From: Catellatospora sichuanensis
GTDB lineage: Bacteria; Actinomycetota; Actinomycetes; Mycobacteriales; Micromonosporaceae
Length of the DNA stretch: 64,000 bases
Direction of reading: 5' to 3'
Assembly: GCF_007483665.1 (NCBI RefSeq)
Contig: NZ_ML660186.1
Coordinates: 276,533-340,532, forward strand
A program made the translations under genes and the position numbers. This document shows, piece after piece, positions 16,826-25,113 of the stretch; position 1 is the stretch's first letter; every line of letters starts with the position of its first letter. The notes beneath the pieces are model-generated. The model saw only the letters and a program-made list of their open reading frames with translations. It was not told the DNA's origin and did no database searches.

Positions 16826-17545
16826 TCAGCCCACCCGCTCCTCGCTGGGCCGCTGTGCGGCCGCCGGGGAGATGTCCGTGGCGTGGTCGATCTCATCCGT
16901 GCCGAGGTGGGCGACGGTCTCGTCCGCTGCGGCGGCGACCAGGGACTTCTTCGCCCGGTGCTTGAACCACCAGGTCGTGCCGAGGCCGAAGACCAGGGCC
17001 AGGGCCAAGGCCGCCCAGGAGAACCGCTTCAGCCAGGCCTCCGCCACGGCGCCCAGCGCGTAGATCGCGAAGGTGGTGCCGAACGCCCAGACCAGGCCGC
17101 CACCGGCGTTGGCCAGCAGGAACTTGCGGTACGGCACCTTCAGCGCGCCGGCCATCGGCCCGGCCAGGATGCGCAGCAGGGCGATGAAGCGGCCGAAGAA
17201 GACCGCCCAGGTGCCCCAGCGCCCGAACATCGCCTCGGCCCGCACGATCTGCTCCGGGCCCAGGTGCTTCGGGAACCGGCGGCCCAGGCGGTCCAGCAGC
17301 GGGCGGCCGCCGCGCTTGCCGATCGCATAACCGATGGAGTCGCCGACGATCGCGCCGATCGCGGCGCCGATCGCCACGCCCCACGGTGAGATGTGATCCG
17401 TGGTGGCGGCCAGCAGCGAGGCGCTGACCAGCACGATCTCGCCGGGCAGCGGGATGCCCATGCTCTCGGTCCCGATGACCAGGCCGACGATGAGGTAGAT
17501 GGCGACCGCGGGGAGCGTCTCCAGCCATGCTCCGACGAACTCCAC
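16826..17545 (-). CDS. DedA family membrane protein
   Basis: Integral membrane protein of 239 residues of the DedA/SNARE-associated family, linked in other bacteria to undecaprenyl-phosphate or lipid flipping and envelope homeostasis. Family signatures are GIPLPGEIVLVSASLLA, GDSIGYAIGKRGG, the Arg-containing FFGRFIALLRILAGPMAG, and a last TM stretch AALALALVFGLGTTWWF. The acidic, soluble tail is 40 residues. GTG at 17545 is chosen because GGAAAGGGG lies 6 bases upstream. An in-frame ATG at 17587 would add 14 unlikely residues. It is divergent from the carbonic anhydrase gene. Confidence 0.9.
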   Translation of the reverse strand: MEFVGAWLETLPAVAIYLIVGLVIGTESMGIPLPGEIVLVSASLLAATTDHISPWGVAIGAAIGAIVGDSIGYAIGKRGGRPLLDRLGRRFPKHLGPEQIVRAEAMFGRWGTWAVFFGRFIALLRILAGPMAGALKVPYRKFLLANAGGGLVWAFGTTFAIYALGAVAEAWLKRFSWAALALALVFGLGTTWWFKHRAKKSLVAAAADETVAHLGTDEIDHATDISPAAAQRPSEERVG

Positions 17546-17813
17546 CGGCCACCCCTTTCCGAGCACCATCGCCCGCAGTGACCTCACCGGGACGCTCGAA
17601 AGATACCCGACCAGGAACCCCGGCGCACCCGGCTGAAGCCCCTAAGGGGACACCGGGGGTGTCGGATCACGGCCGCACGCCGCAGTGGCGCGGGTCCGCG
17701 AGGCCGGGCCGACCGGCCGGTTCTGGCGGGTCCGCACGTTCCGGTCGTGAGAAGGGTCGCACTACTTCCGAGTAACCTTCCCGTGACGGGCCATCACCAG
17801 CGACCCTTGACTC

Positions 17814-18449
17814 ATGACGCAGTCGAGGACCGCGCCGTCGGATTCTGGTGTGACGATGACCGGCAACCGTCGGGGGCCCGCAGAGGCGCTGGCCGACCTG
17901 ATGACGGGCAACCGCCGCTTCGCGGCCGGGCGCCCCCGATACGGTCACCACATCGGCGAGGCCGCCGCCCAGTCCAGCGGCCAGGAGCCGTACGCCGTTG
18001 TGCTGGGCTGCATCGACTCGCGGGTGCCGCTGGAGGCCGTGTTCGACCAGAACTTCGGCGACATGTGCGTGGTCCGTTCCGGCGCCCATGTGCTGGACCG
18101 TTCGGTGGTGGGCTCGGTCGAGTTCGCCGTCGCCGAGCTGCACGCCTCGCTGGTGATGGTGCTCGGACACGAGCGCTGCGGCGCCGTCGCCGCCACCGTC
18201 GACGCGCTGCGTACCGGCAGCCGGCCCGACGGGTTCATGGGTTACCTGGTGGACCAGATCGCACCGGCCGTTACCGAGGTCGGCCTGCACGACCCGAAGG
18301 TGAACGCGAAGGCGCTGCGCCGCCACGTCGAGCGCACCGTCGAGCAGCTCCGCCTAGCCGAACGCCTCGCCACCGCCACCGCGGCCAGCCGCCTCCAGAT
18401 CGTCGGCGCCGTCTACGACCTCGACACCGGCGTAGTCGACCTCCTCTGA
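17814..18449 (+). CDS. Beta-class carbonic anhydrase
   Basis: Zinc enzyme of 211 residues interconverting CO2 and bicarbonate. The zinc ligands and dyad are in place: Cys66, Asp68 and Arg70 in CIDSRVP, His119 and Cys122 in GHERCGAV. QNFGDMCVVRSGAH and VGSVEFAVAEL match the beta-class core. No signal peptide is seen, so it should be cytoplasmic. Bicarbonate supply for acyl-CoA carboxylase is a plausible use, but the carboxylase gene at 25114 is not adjacent. Within 70-117 bases downstream lies a very long palindromic terminator. Confidence 0.93.
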   Translation: MTQSRTAPSDSGVTMTGNRRGPAEALADLMTGNRRFAAGRPRYGHHIGEAAAQSSGQEPYAVVLGCIDSRVPLEAVFDQNFGDMCVVRSGAHVLDRSVVGSVEFAVAELHASLVMVLGHERCGAVAATVDALRTGSRPDGFMGYLVDQIAPAVTEVGLHDPKVNAKALRRHVERTVEQLRLAERLATATAASRLQIVGAVYDLDTGVVDLL

Positions 18450-18515
18450 CCCCGGCCCCGCCCGCCGCCCCCCGCGCCCGCGCGCCGGCCGGCGCGGCCC
18501 CACCGGCGACACGAT

Positions 18516-18566
18516 TCTCAAAGACTTGCGGCCTCAGACAGTGTCTGAGGCCGCAAGTCTTTGAGA
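18516..18566. terminator. 51-bp perfect palindrome, bidirectional terminator
   Basis: The 25-base arms from TCTCAAAGACTTGCGG to CCGCAAGTCTTTGAGA are exactly complementary around a single central base. It lies between convergent genes (carbonic anhydrase stop at 18449, small gene stop at 18647). Confidence 0.85.
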
Positions 18567-18646
18567 GTTGTCGCAGAAGGCCCGGGTGGGCATGACTGAG
18601 GCCCCGGCCGCGGAGCGGACGGGGCCTCAGTGTGAGACAGAAGGGC

Positions 18647-18973
18647 TCAGCCCTCGAAGATGCCGGCCTCGGCCAGGCGCTTCTCGGTGGCGTCCCACCC
18701 GTGACCGGGGTGGGTGCTGTTGAGAGCGACCAGCTCGGCACGGATCTTGGTGGCGTGTCCGGCGCCCGCGAGCACGCGGATCTCCTCGACGAAGGCGTCC
18801 GAAGAGGTGCTCAGGTGCACGGTCTTGCCGTTGGTGAGGTTCCGCACGTAGGCGTGCTTGCCGTTGTTCAGCGGAATGATGTACTTGAACTCACCGAGCA
18901 CGCTGAGCGCGCCACCCTTGGCCTCACCGGCCCGGACAGACGCGCGTGCGGTCTTGGAGGTGTTGCTCGCCAC
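18647..18973 (-). CDS. Small conserved-looking protein of unknown function
   Basis: Soluble basic protein of 108 residues with no recognised domain. The first 15 residues are Ser/Thr/Ala/Arg-rich (ASNTSKTARASVRAGEAKGG). The middle looks like a beta-hairpin unit (GEFKYIIPLNNGKHAYVRN, then NGKTVHLSTSSDAFVEEI), and the end is helical (DATEKRLAEAGIFEG). The GTG at 18973 has AAGGAG 6 bases upstream. A possible -10 (TAGAGT) lies just before that. Codon use matches the neighbours, so it is a real gene, but no function can be given. Confidence 0.75.
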   Translation of the reverse strand: MASNTSKTARASVRAGEAKGGALSVLGEFKYIIPLNNGKHAYVRNLTNGKTVHLSTSSDAFVEEIRVLAGAGHATKIRAELVALNSTHPGHGWDATEKRLAEAGIFEG

Positions 18974-19208
18974 GACGTACTCCTTGAAAGTCTGGTTGAC
19001 TTAAGAACTCTACACGACCCCTGAGCAGACCCTGATCGGCGTCGCCTTCCGGTGTGACGGACACGTCGCCGCGGGCCGGTCGGACAATTCATCCGGCGAG
19101 TTTCGCGATTCTCTGGCGCCACATCCGCCCCAGCCGTCATCATGGGTGAGATCGTCCGCGTCGCCAGGCCGTAGGGGAAGACGAGCCTGTCCGTCTCGGG
19201 AGGTCACC

Positions 19209-19703
19209 GTGCCCACGCGTGGCGTCGTACACGTCCACTCGAGCCCGCTTGCCGTGTGTCCTCACGTCGAGTGGGCAATTTCGCGCGCCCTGAAAAATGG
19301 CGCCGTCAACCTGCACTGGACCGTGCAGCCGCTCGAGCCCAGTGCCCGTCGCGCCGAGTGCGGCTGGTCCGGGCGGCCCGGCACCGCCGCGGAGATCGCG
19401 GCTGAGCTGCGCCAGTGGCCGATGCTGCGGTTCGAGATCACCGAGGAGCCCAGCGCCGGTGTCGACGGCGAGCGCTTCATGCACGTGCCGGGCCGCGGCC
19501 TGTTCCGGGCCGCGATGGGCGCGGCCGGGGACATCCAGCTCGGCGAGGACCGGCTGCGCGCGCTCATCACAGGCAGCCGCAGCCCGGAGGCGCTGGCGCA
19601 TGCCCTCGACATGGCGATGGGCACGCCCTGGGACGCCGAACTCGAGCCGTATCGCTACGCCGCCGAGGGTGCGCCGGTGACGCTGCTGACCAGGGCGGGT
19701 TAG
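19209..19703 (+). CDS. DUF3145 family protein
   Basis: Protein of 164 residues matching the actinobacterial DUF3145 family. Features I recognise are the start TRGVVHVHSSPLAVCPHVEW, the following AINLHW-type strand (GAVNLHWTVQPLEP), and the invariant-looking RFEITEEPSAGVDGER and HVPGRGLF. The GTG at 19209 is preceded by GGGAGG at about 19198-19203. An upstream ATG at 19146 would add residues not seen in the family. The biochemical role of DUF3145 is unknown, and it is usually single-copy in actinobacteria. It lies 89 bases before the GH3 lipoprotein gene on the same strand. Confidence 0.87.
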   Translation: MPTRGVVHVHSSPLAVCPHVEWAISRALKNGAVNLHWTVQPLEPSARRAECGWSGRPGTAAEIAAELRQWPMLRFEITEEPSAGVDGERFMHVPGRGLFRAAMGAAGDIQLGEDRLRALITGSRSPEALAHALDMAMGTPWDAELEPYRYAAEGAPVTLLTRAG

Positions 19704-19792
19704 CCCGCGCGCCGGGTGCCCGATCGGCCGTAAGGAGGAGGCCGAGGCGTGTAACGGTTGACCCCGTCCCGTACGGCTGGTGGGATACCCGC

Positions 19793-21490
19793 GTGACCTC
19801 GTCAACGCAGAAGTGGTTCCGCGGGCTCGGCGCCGTCGTGTCCGGCCTGTGCACAGTGGCTGTCGTGGCCAGCGCGTGCGGCACGGCGCCCGACAACGGG
19901 GGAACACTGCCGATGCAGGATCCGGCCGACGTCTCCGCCAAGGTCGCGGGGATCATCAAGAAGATGTCCGACGCGGACCTCGCCGGACAGGTGCTGATGC
20001 CGTTCGCCTACGGACGCTCGGCCACCGACGTCTCCGCCGGCACTGCGGCGGGCAACAAGGCGCTGGCCGGGGTGGACACCCCCGCGCAGATGATCGAGAA
20101 GTACCGGCTCGGCGGCATGATCCTGATCGGGTTCGGTGGCAACGACCCGACCGCGGCCAACCAGCCGGTGAACAACGTGCAGTCCCCGGAGCAGGTGCGC
20201 GCGCTGACCAGCGGGCTGCAGAGCGCCGCGGCCCGGCTGCCCGCCGACGTGCCGCTGCTGATCGGCATGGACCAGGAGTTCGGGGTGGTCACCCGGCTCA
20301 CCACGGGAATGACGGCGCTGCCCAGCGCGATGGCGTTCGGGGCGGCCGCCGACCCGGGCCTGACCGAGGTCGCCTGGCGGGCGGCGGGCCTGGAGCTGTC
20401 CGCGGTGGGCGTCAACGTCAACTTCGCACCGGTCGCCGACGTGCTCGGCGCGGCGGGCAGCCCCGTGATCGGCTCGCGGTCGTACGGGTCGGACCCGCGG
20501 GCGGCCGGTGAGCAGGTCGTCGCAGCGGTCAAGGGGATGCGCGCGGGCGGTGTGGCGGCGACGCTCAAGCACTTCCCCGGGCACGGCCACACCGCCGCGG
20601 ACAGCCACACCGAGCTGCCGGTCGTGAAGCAGTCCCGGCAGCTGCTCGACACCGACGACCTGGCCACGTTCAAGGCCGGCATCAAGGCCGGAGCGCCGCT
20701 CATCATGTCGGGGCACCTCGACGTGCAGGCGATCGACCCGGGTGTGGCGGCGACCTTCTCCAAGAAGGTGCTGACCGACCTGCTCCGCAAGGAGCTGGGC
20801 TTCCAGGGCGTCGTGGTGACCGACGGCATGAACATGGCACCGGCGATGAAGGTGCCGCCGGGCGAGGCGGCCGTGAAGGCGCTGCTGGCCGGCAACGACC
20901 TGATCCTCATGCCGCCGAACGTGGGCCAGGCCCACCAGGGCATCGTCGACGCGGTGAAGGCGGGCACCCTGCCGCGGGCGCGGCTCGTCGAGGCCGCCGG
21001 CCGGATCCTGTCCCTCAAGCTCGGCTTCGGCCAGGCCGCGGCCCCCGCGCTGTCCACCGTGGGCACCCACCAGCAGGACGTCGCCCCGCTCGCCGCGGCC
21101 GCGGTCACCGTGCTGCGCGGCGCCTGCGGTAAGCCGCTGGTGACCGGGCCGGTGCGGGTGACCACCTCGCCGGGGCGCGACAAGGCCCGCAACCGCCTGA
21201 CCGAGGCGCTCAAGAAGAACGGAGCCACGGTGGTCGAGACCGGTGGCAGCGTGGTGCACCTCGTCGGGTACGGCGACGCCGCCGACGACCTGAGCACGGC
21301 CGCGGCGGTCACCGTCCACATGGACGTACCCACGCTGCTGGCCAAGTCGACGTCGAAGGTCCTGCTGGCGACGTATTCGTCCAGTGACCTGTCGATGGAC
21401 GGCCTGGCCGCGGTGCTGACCGGCAAGGCCAAGCCGACCGGCCGCTCGCCGGTCGAGGTCACCGGCCTGCCCCGGACCACCTGCGCCTGA
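19793..21490 (+). CDS. GH3 beta-N-acetylhexosaminidase-like lipoprotein (NagZ-like)
   Basis: Exported glycoside hydrolase family 3 protein of 565 residues. The N-terminal signal ends in a lipobox (VVASAC, Cys29), so it should be membrane-anchored outside the cell. The GH3 barrel carries IGMDQEFGVVTRL, LKHFPGHGHT at about 258-267 with the His dyad residue typical of NagZ, and VVTDGMNM with Asp344 as predicted nucleophile. The C-terminal 170 residues are a second, weaker alpha/beta domain ending in a Cys-containing tail. Bacterial lipoprotein NagZ/LpqI homologues act on cell-wall muropeptides. That role is inferred from the motif, not shown. The start is a GTG with no strong ribosome site close by. 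Confidence 0.85.
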   Translation: MTSSTQKWFRGLGAVVSGLCTVAVVASACGTAPDNGGTLPMQDPADVSAKVAGIIKKMSDADLAGQVLMPFAYGRSATDVSAGTAAGNKALAGVDTPAQMIEKYRLGGMILIGFGGNDPTAANQPVNNVQSPEQVRALTSGLQSAAARLPADVPLLIGMDQEFGVVTRLTTGMTALPSAMAFGAAADPGLTEVAWRAAGLELSAVGVNVNFAPVADVLGAAGSPVIGSRSYGSDPRAAGEQVVAAVKGMRAGGVAATLKHFPGHGHTAADSHTELPVVKQSRQLLDTDDLATFKAGIKAGAPLIMSGHLDVQAIDPGVAATFSKKVLTDLLRKELGFQGVVVTDGMNMAPAMKVPPGEAAVKALLAGNDLILMPPNVGQAHQGIVDAVKAGTLPRARLVEAAGRILSLKLGFGQAAAPALSTVGTHQQDVAPLAAAAVTVLRGACGKPLVTGPVRVTTSPGRDKARNRLTEALKKNGATVVETGGSVVHLVGYGDAADDLSTAAAVTVHMDVPTLLAKSTSKVLLATYSSSDLSMDGLAAVLTGKAKPTGRSPVEVTGLPRTTCA

Positions 21491-21495
21491 GCACC

Positions 21496-21539
21496 CGAAG
21501 CGCCCGCTGCGTGCCCCCGTGGCCGCAGCGGGCGCTTCG
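21496..21539. terminator. Hairpin terminator after the GH3 gene
   Basis: A 16-bp perfect stem (CGAAGCGCCCGCTGCG / CGCAGCGGGCGCTTCG) with a 12-base loop, 6 bases past the stop. Confidence 0.8.
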
Positions 21540-21643
21540 CCGTCTCACGGCTGCGCACCTGACCGGCTGCCGCCGGGCCGCGTCTGCACCGCCGTCTCCG
21601 GCCGCGGCACCCGGACCGGCAGCCACCGGCCACGTCTGCGCTG

Positions 21644-22123
21644 TCAGGCCTGCACCAGCCACTGTCGGCCGTCGATGAGCTCGCGGGTCGCGTCGAGGTG
21701 CCCGGCGTGGCGGGCCGTCTCGGTGATGACGTGCAGCAGCACCTGGTGCCGGCTGGTCAGCCGCCAGTCGCCGAAGTGGCCTTCGGGCCACCAGGCCAAG
21801 CCCGCGTCCGGGTCGGTGGCCGCGATGACGGCGTCGGCGTGGGCGATCTGCCGCCGGTAGCCCTCGAGCACCAGGTCACTGGGCGTCTCCGGAGCGACCT
21901 GCCACGCGTCGGCGGTGACCGCCAGTTCGTCGATCGCCTCCTGCTGCCCGCCCAGCACTGCGCGGAACCAGAACAGCTCGACGTCGTGCGCCAGGTGGTT
22001 GATCAGGCCGAGGCAGGACCAGCCGGACGGCAGCACCGGGCGGTGCAGGTCGGCCTCGGACAGCCCGGCGACGCAGTCGAGCACGTGCCCGCGCTGCCGG
22101 CTGAGGGTGGTGTGCAGGTCCAT
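21644..22123 (-). CDS. DinB family protein (DUF664)
   Basis: DinB-fold protein of 159 residues. The metal-site helices are visible as LINHLAHDVELFWFRAVLGG (His near residue 46) and HVITETARHAGHLDATRELI near the C-terminus. GWSCLGL precedes the first, as is common in the group. It lies 10 bases downstream of the ECF42 sigma gene on the same strand, so it is probably the last gene of the YCII-sigma-DinB operon. Enzymatic activity is unknown. Confidence 0.83.
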   Translation of the reverse strand: MDLHTTLSRQRGHVLDCVAGLSEADLHRPVLPSGWSCLGLINHLAHDVELFWFRAVLGGQQEAIDELAVTADAWQVAPETPSDLVLEGYRRQIAHADAVIAATDPDAGLAWWPEGHFGDWRLTSRHQVLLHVITETARHAGHLDATRELIDGRQWLVQA

Positions 22124-22133
22124 GGGCTGTCTC

Positions 22134-23366
22134 CTAGATCTCGTCGGCGCGGTCGAGCAGGGCGCGCCGCTCGGAGTCGCTGTGGGTGCGCGCGGCGGCC
22201 GCGCGGAACAGCGCCGCGGCGCGTACCCGGTCGCCCGCCCGCGCGGTGAGGTCGGCCTCCGCGGCGATGGCCAGCGGGTAGTCGTCGAGCGCCCCGCCCG
22301 CGCGGGCCCGGGTCAGCAGGTCGAGCCCGGCGACCGGTCCGTACGCGTAGCCGTGCGCCACCGCGCGGTTGAGTTCGATCACCGGGCTCGGCTGCAGTTC
22401 GGCGAGCCGGTCGTAGCAGCCCGCGATCCGGGTCCAGTCGGTGTCCGCGACGGACGCGGCGGTGGCGTGGCAGGCCGCGATCCGCGCCTGCAGCGCGTAG
22501 GGGCCGGACCCCGGCGGCGCGGACTCCCGCAGCTCGGACAGGATGTCGACGGCTTCGCCGATCGCGGCGTGATCCCAGCGGGACCGGTCCTGCCGGTCGA
22601 GCGGGACCAGGTCACCCGCGGCGTCGCGGCGTGCGTGCCGCCGCGAGTGCTGCAGCAGGAACAACGCGAGCAGGGCGCGGGCCTCGGCCTGGTCGGGCAT
22701 GAGCCGCGCGAGCAGCCGGGCCAGCCGGATCGCCTCGTCGGCGAACGCGGGCTCCCCGTCGGCGTTGTAACCGTGGGTGAACAGCAGGTACAGCACGGCC
22801 AGCACGCCGGGCAGGCGCTCGGTGAGCGCCGGGCCGGTCGGCACCCGATACGGGATGCGGGCTTCGGTGATCTTGGTCTTGGCCCGGGTCAGCCGCCGGG
22901 TCATGGTGGACTCGCTGACCAGGAACGCCCGCGCGATGTCCGGGGTCGCCACGGCGCAGATGGTGCGCAGCGTCAGCGCCACCCGGGCCTCCAGCGGCAG
23001 CGCCGGGTGGCAGCAGGTGAAGATCAGCCGCAGCCGGTCGTCCACGATCTCCTCCGGCTCCGGTTCGGCGGTGGCCGCGGTCAGCGCCAGCACGGCGAGT
23101 TCGCGCAGCTTGCGGCGTTCGACGGTGCCGCGCCGGAGCACGTCCAGGGCGCGGTTGCGGGCCACCGTCATCAGCCAGCCGCCCGGGTTGTCCGGCACAC
23201 CGTCGGCCGGCCAGCGGTCCAGCGCCAGCGCCAGCGCCTCCTGCGCGCAGTCCTCGGCGAGCGTCCAGTCGCCCGTGATCCGGATCAGGGCCGCCACGAT
23301 GCGCTGATACGCCTCGGTGGCGGCGGCCGCGGCGGCCTGCGCCGCCGCGGCCCGCGCGTCGGTCAC
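22134..23366 (-). CDS. ECF42-type RNA polymerase sigma factor with C-terminal TPR-like extension
   Basis: Sigma factor of 410 residues. The first roughly 180 residues contain sigma region 2 (ITGDWTLAEDCAQEALALAL, GWLMTVARNRALDVLRR) and region 4 (LTLRTICAVATPDIARAFLV, STMTRRLTRAKTKI). The remaining roughly 220 residues (DUF6596-like, LYLLFTHGYNADGEP, ELNRAVAHGYAYGPVAGL) are the long C-terminal extension characteristic of ECF42. This family has no anti-sigma factor and is controlled through the extension. It is typically linked to DGPF/YCII proteins, as here. The GTG at 23366 overlaps the YCII stop (GTGA). Confidence 0.9.
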   Translation of the reverse strand: MTDARAAAAQAAAAAATEAYQRIVAALIRITGDWTLAEDCAQEALALALDRWPADGVPDNPGGWLMTVARNRALDVLRRGTVERRKLRELAVLALTAATAEPEPEEIVDDRLRLIFTCCHPALPLEARVALTLRTICAVATPDIARAFLVSESTMTRRLTRAKTKITEARIPYRVPTGPALTERLPGVLAVLYLLFTHGYNADGEPAFADEAIRLARLLARLMPDQAEARALLALFLLQHSRRHARRDAAGDLVPLDRQDRSRWDHAAIGEAVDILSELRESAPPGSGPYALQARIAACHATAASVADTDWTRIAGCYDRLAELQPSPVIELNRAVAHGYAYGPVAGLDLLTRARAGGALDDYPLAIAAEADLTARAGDRVRAAALFRAAAARTHSDSERRALLDRADEI

Positions 23367-23698
23367 TGCGACCAGTCGGCCAGCGGCCGGATCTCGATGC
23401 GGCCGCCCCGCGCCATCGGGTGCTCGCGGGCGACCTCGATCGCTTCGTCGAGGTCGGCGCACTCGAGCACGTCGAAGCCCACGATCAGCTCCTTGGTCTC
23501 GGCGAACGGGCCGTCGGAGACCAGGGTCCGGCCGTTGCGCACACGCACGGTCGTCGCCGCCGACTTCGGGCCGAGCCCGATGCCCTGCAGGCGCTGCCCG
23601 CTGGCGTCGTGCTTGTCGACCCACACGTCGATGTCGGTCTCGGGCGCGGGATCGGTGTCCGGCTCGGTGTCGGTGCAGACGAACATCAGATACTTCAT
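23363..23698 (-). CDS. YCII-related (DGPF) domain protein, ECF42 partner
   Basis: Protein of 111 residues with the family start MKYLMFVCTD and the diagnostic DGPFAETKELIVGFDVLEC, then DEAIEVAREHP and a closing IEIRPLADW. The ATG at 23698 has AGGAG about 8 bases upstream. An in-frame upstream ATG at 23728 is rejected because it lacks that signal. YCII/DGPF proteins are the usual co-transcribed targets of ECF42 sigma factors. Their biochemical role is not established. Confidence 0.9.
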   Translation of the reverse strand: MKYLMFVCTDTEPDTDPAPETDIDVWVDKHDASGQRLQGIGLGPKSAATTVRVRNGRTLVSDGPFAETKELIVGFDVLECADLDEAIEVAREHPMARGGRIEIRPLADWSQ

Positions 23699-23776
23699 CG
23701 CTTGCTCTCCTTGTTCGAGGTTCACCACAGTGACGAACGGCGGACCGCGTTCCGGACAGCCCCGCGAAAAATAGTT

Positions 23777-23831
23777 CGAAGGAAGGGCACCTTCTTATCG
23801 CTATGCGTAGAGGAAGGTGCCCTTCTTAACG
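23777..23831 (+). repeat. Hairpin repeat element, copy 6
   Basis: Identical over 55 bases to the reverse complement of copy 7 (25059-25113). The pair forms a perfect inverted repeat around the XdhC and kinase genes. It is the one downstream copy whose orientation opposes the nearest stop codon (XdhC, 23853). Confidence 0.95.
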
Positions 23832-23852
23832 TCTCGCGAGCGTTTCCGCAGG

Positions 23853-24383
23853 TCAGAAGGCGAAGCCGCCGGGGCGGTCGTTGCGGTCGGCGATGAGTCC
23901 GGCCAGCGTCGCCACGGCGATCTCCGCGGGCGTACGCGAGCCGATGTTCAGCCCGATCGGCCGGTGCACCCGGGCCACCGCGGGCTCGTCCACCCCGCGT
24001 TCGCGCAGCGCCGCGACGTGCGGGGCGGTGTGCCGGGGGCTGCCCATCACGCCGATCCAGCGGGCCCGGGTCTGCAGCGCCGCGTCCAGGATCGCACCGA
24101 GTTCCGGCCGGTCGTGGTCGGTGACCACCACATCGGCGTCGCCGTCGGCGAACGACGGGTCGACGGTGCTGGCCAGGTGCAGGTGGCCCGGCTGCGAAGC
24201 GGCCTCGATCCGGCTCAGGTCGGGTTCGACCAGCACGGTGCGGTAGCCCAGGTCGTGTCCGAAGTGCAGCAGGTGCTCGGCGACCGGGGAGGCGAACACC
24301 GCGACCAGGGTGCGGGCGCCGCGCTGCGCCGGCAGGTCGCCGTGGGCCGCGGCGCAGGCCGGATCCGTGTGCTGATGTGCCAC
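23853..24383 (-). CDS. XdhC Rossmann-domain protein
   Basis: Protein of 176 residues corresponding to the C-terminal Rossmann domain of XdhC. It has TLVAVFASPVAEHLLHFGHD at the nucleotide-binding start, DADVVVTDHD, RWIGVMGSPRHTAPHVAALR, the highly conserved VHRPIGLNIGSRTPAEIAVATLAG block, and EI-type helices. The N-terminal XdhC_CoxI domain is absent. Full-length XdhC matures the molybdenum cofactor of xanthine dehydrogenase-type enzymes, but no molybdoenzyme gene is nearby, so the job of this short form is uncertain. It is divergently transcribed from the kinase at 24443. Confidence 0.85.
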   Translation of the reverse strand: MAHQHTDPACAAAHGDLPAQRGARTLVAVFASPVAEHLLHFGHDLGYRTVLVEPDLSRIEAASQPGHLHLASTVDPSFADGDADVVVTDHDRPELGAILDAALQTRARWIGVMGSPRHTAPHVAALRERGVDEPAVARVHRPIGLNIGSRTPAEIAVATLAGLIADRNDRPGGFAF

Positions 24384-24442
24384 TCGCCCAGCCTAGTACC
24401 GTCGCGTCTGAATTTGGGACGGCAGCGGGGAGGCTGGACGCA

Positions 24443-24988
24443 ATGGCGGTGATCGTGGTGACGGGTATCCAGGCCGCGGGCAAGTCGACGGTGGCGCAGG
24501 GGGTCGCCGAGCGGCTGGCGCGGTCGGTGCATCTGCGCGGCGACCTGTTCCGGCGGATGGTGGTCAACGGCCGGGTGGAGATGGGCCCGGCGGACCCGCC
24601 CGCCGAGGCGCTGCGGCAGCTGGCGTTGCGGTATGCGCTGGCGGCGACGGTCGCCGACGGGTATGCCGAGGCCGGGTTCGACGTCGTGCTGCAGGACATC
24701 GTGCTCGGCGAGGACCTGACCACGATGCTGGCGGCGATCAGGCACCGGCCGCTCTACGCGGTGGTGCTCGCGCCGCGGACCGAGGTCGTGCAGGCCCGCG
24801 ACGACGAGCGGCGGGCGCGGCGCGGCAAGGTGGCGTACAAGCCCGGCGACGAGGGCGTGGCGGAGCTGGACGCGTACCTGCGGGCGCATACGCCCCGGAT
24901 CGGGCTCTGGCTGGACACGTCGGACCAGACGGCGGCCGAGACCGTCGACGAGGTCATGTCTCGGGTGTGGACCGAAGGACTGATCTGA
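24443..24988 (+). CDS. Small P-loop kinase / phosphotransferase-like protein
   Basis: Protein of 181 residues with Walker A GIQAAGKST at about 8-16 and a second conserved acidic/arginine segment HLRGDLFRRMVVNG. GFDVVLQDIVLG follows, resembling the Walker B/substrate strand of chloramphenicol-phosphotransferase-like and AAA_33 kinases. A lid region is rich in Arg (ARDDERRARRGK). ATG 24443 follows GGGGAGG at 24427-24433. The substrate is unknown. An antibiotic or small-molecule O-phosphotransferase and a nucleotide kinase-like enzyme are both possible. Confidence 0.75.
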   Translation: MAVIVVTGIQAAGKSTVAQGVAERLARSVHLRGDLFRRMVVNGRVEMGPADPPAEALRQLALRYALAATVADGYAEAGFDVVLQDIVLGEDLTTMLAAIRHRPLYAVVLAPRTEVVQARDDERRARRGKVAYKPGDEGVAELDAYLRAHTPRIGLWLDTSDQTAAETVDEVMSRVWTEGLI

Positions 24989-25058
24989 GCCGCCGCCGAC
25001 GCCATCCGCACAACCCAACGGCGCTTAGCCGACGAATACGCAGCTCACGGACGTGAGG

Positions 25059-25113
25059 CGTTAAGAAGGGCACCTTCCTCTACGCATAGCGATAAGAAGG
25101 TGCCCTTCCTTCG
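25059..25113 (-). repeat. Hairpin repeat element, copy 7
   Basis: It directly abuts the accD stop (25114), oriented with that gene. It is identical in reverse complement to copy 6. The loop core is CGC-TAT-GCG on the minus strand. Confidence 0.95.
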
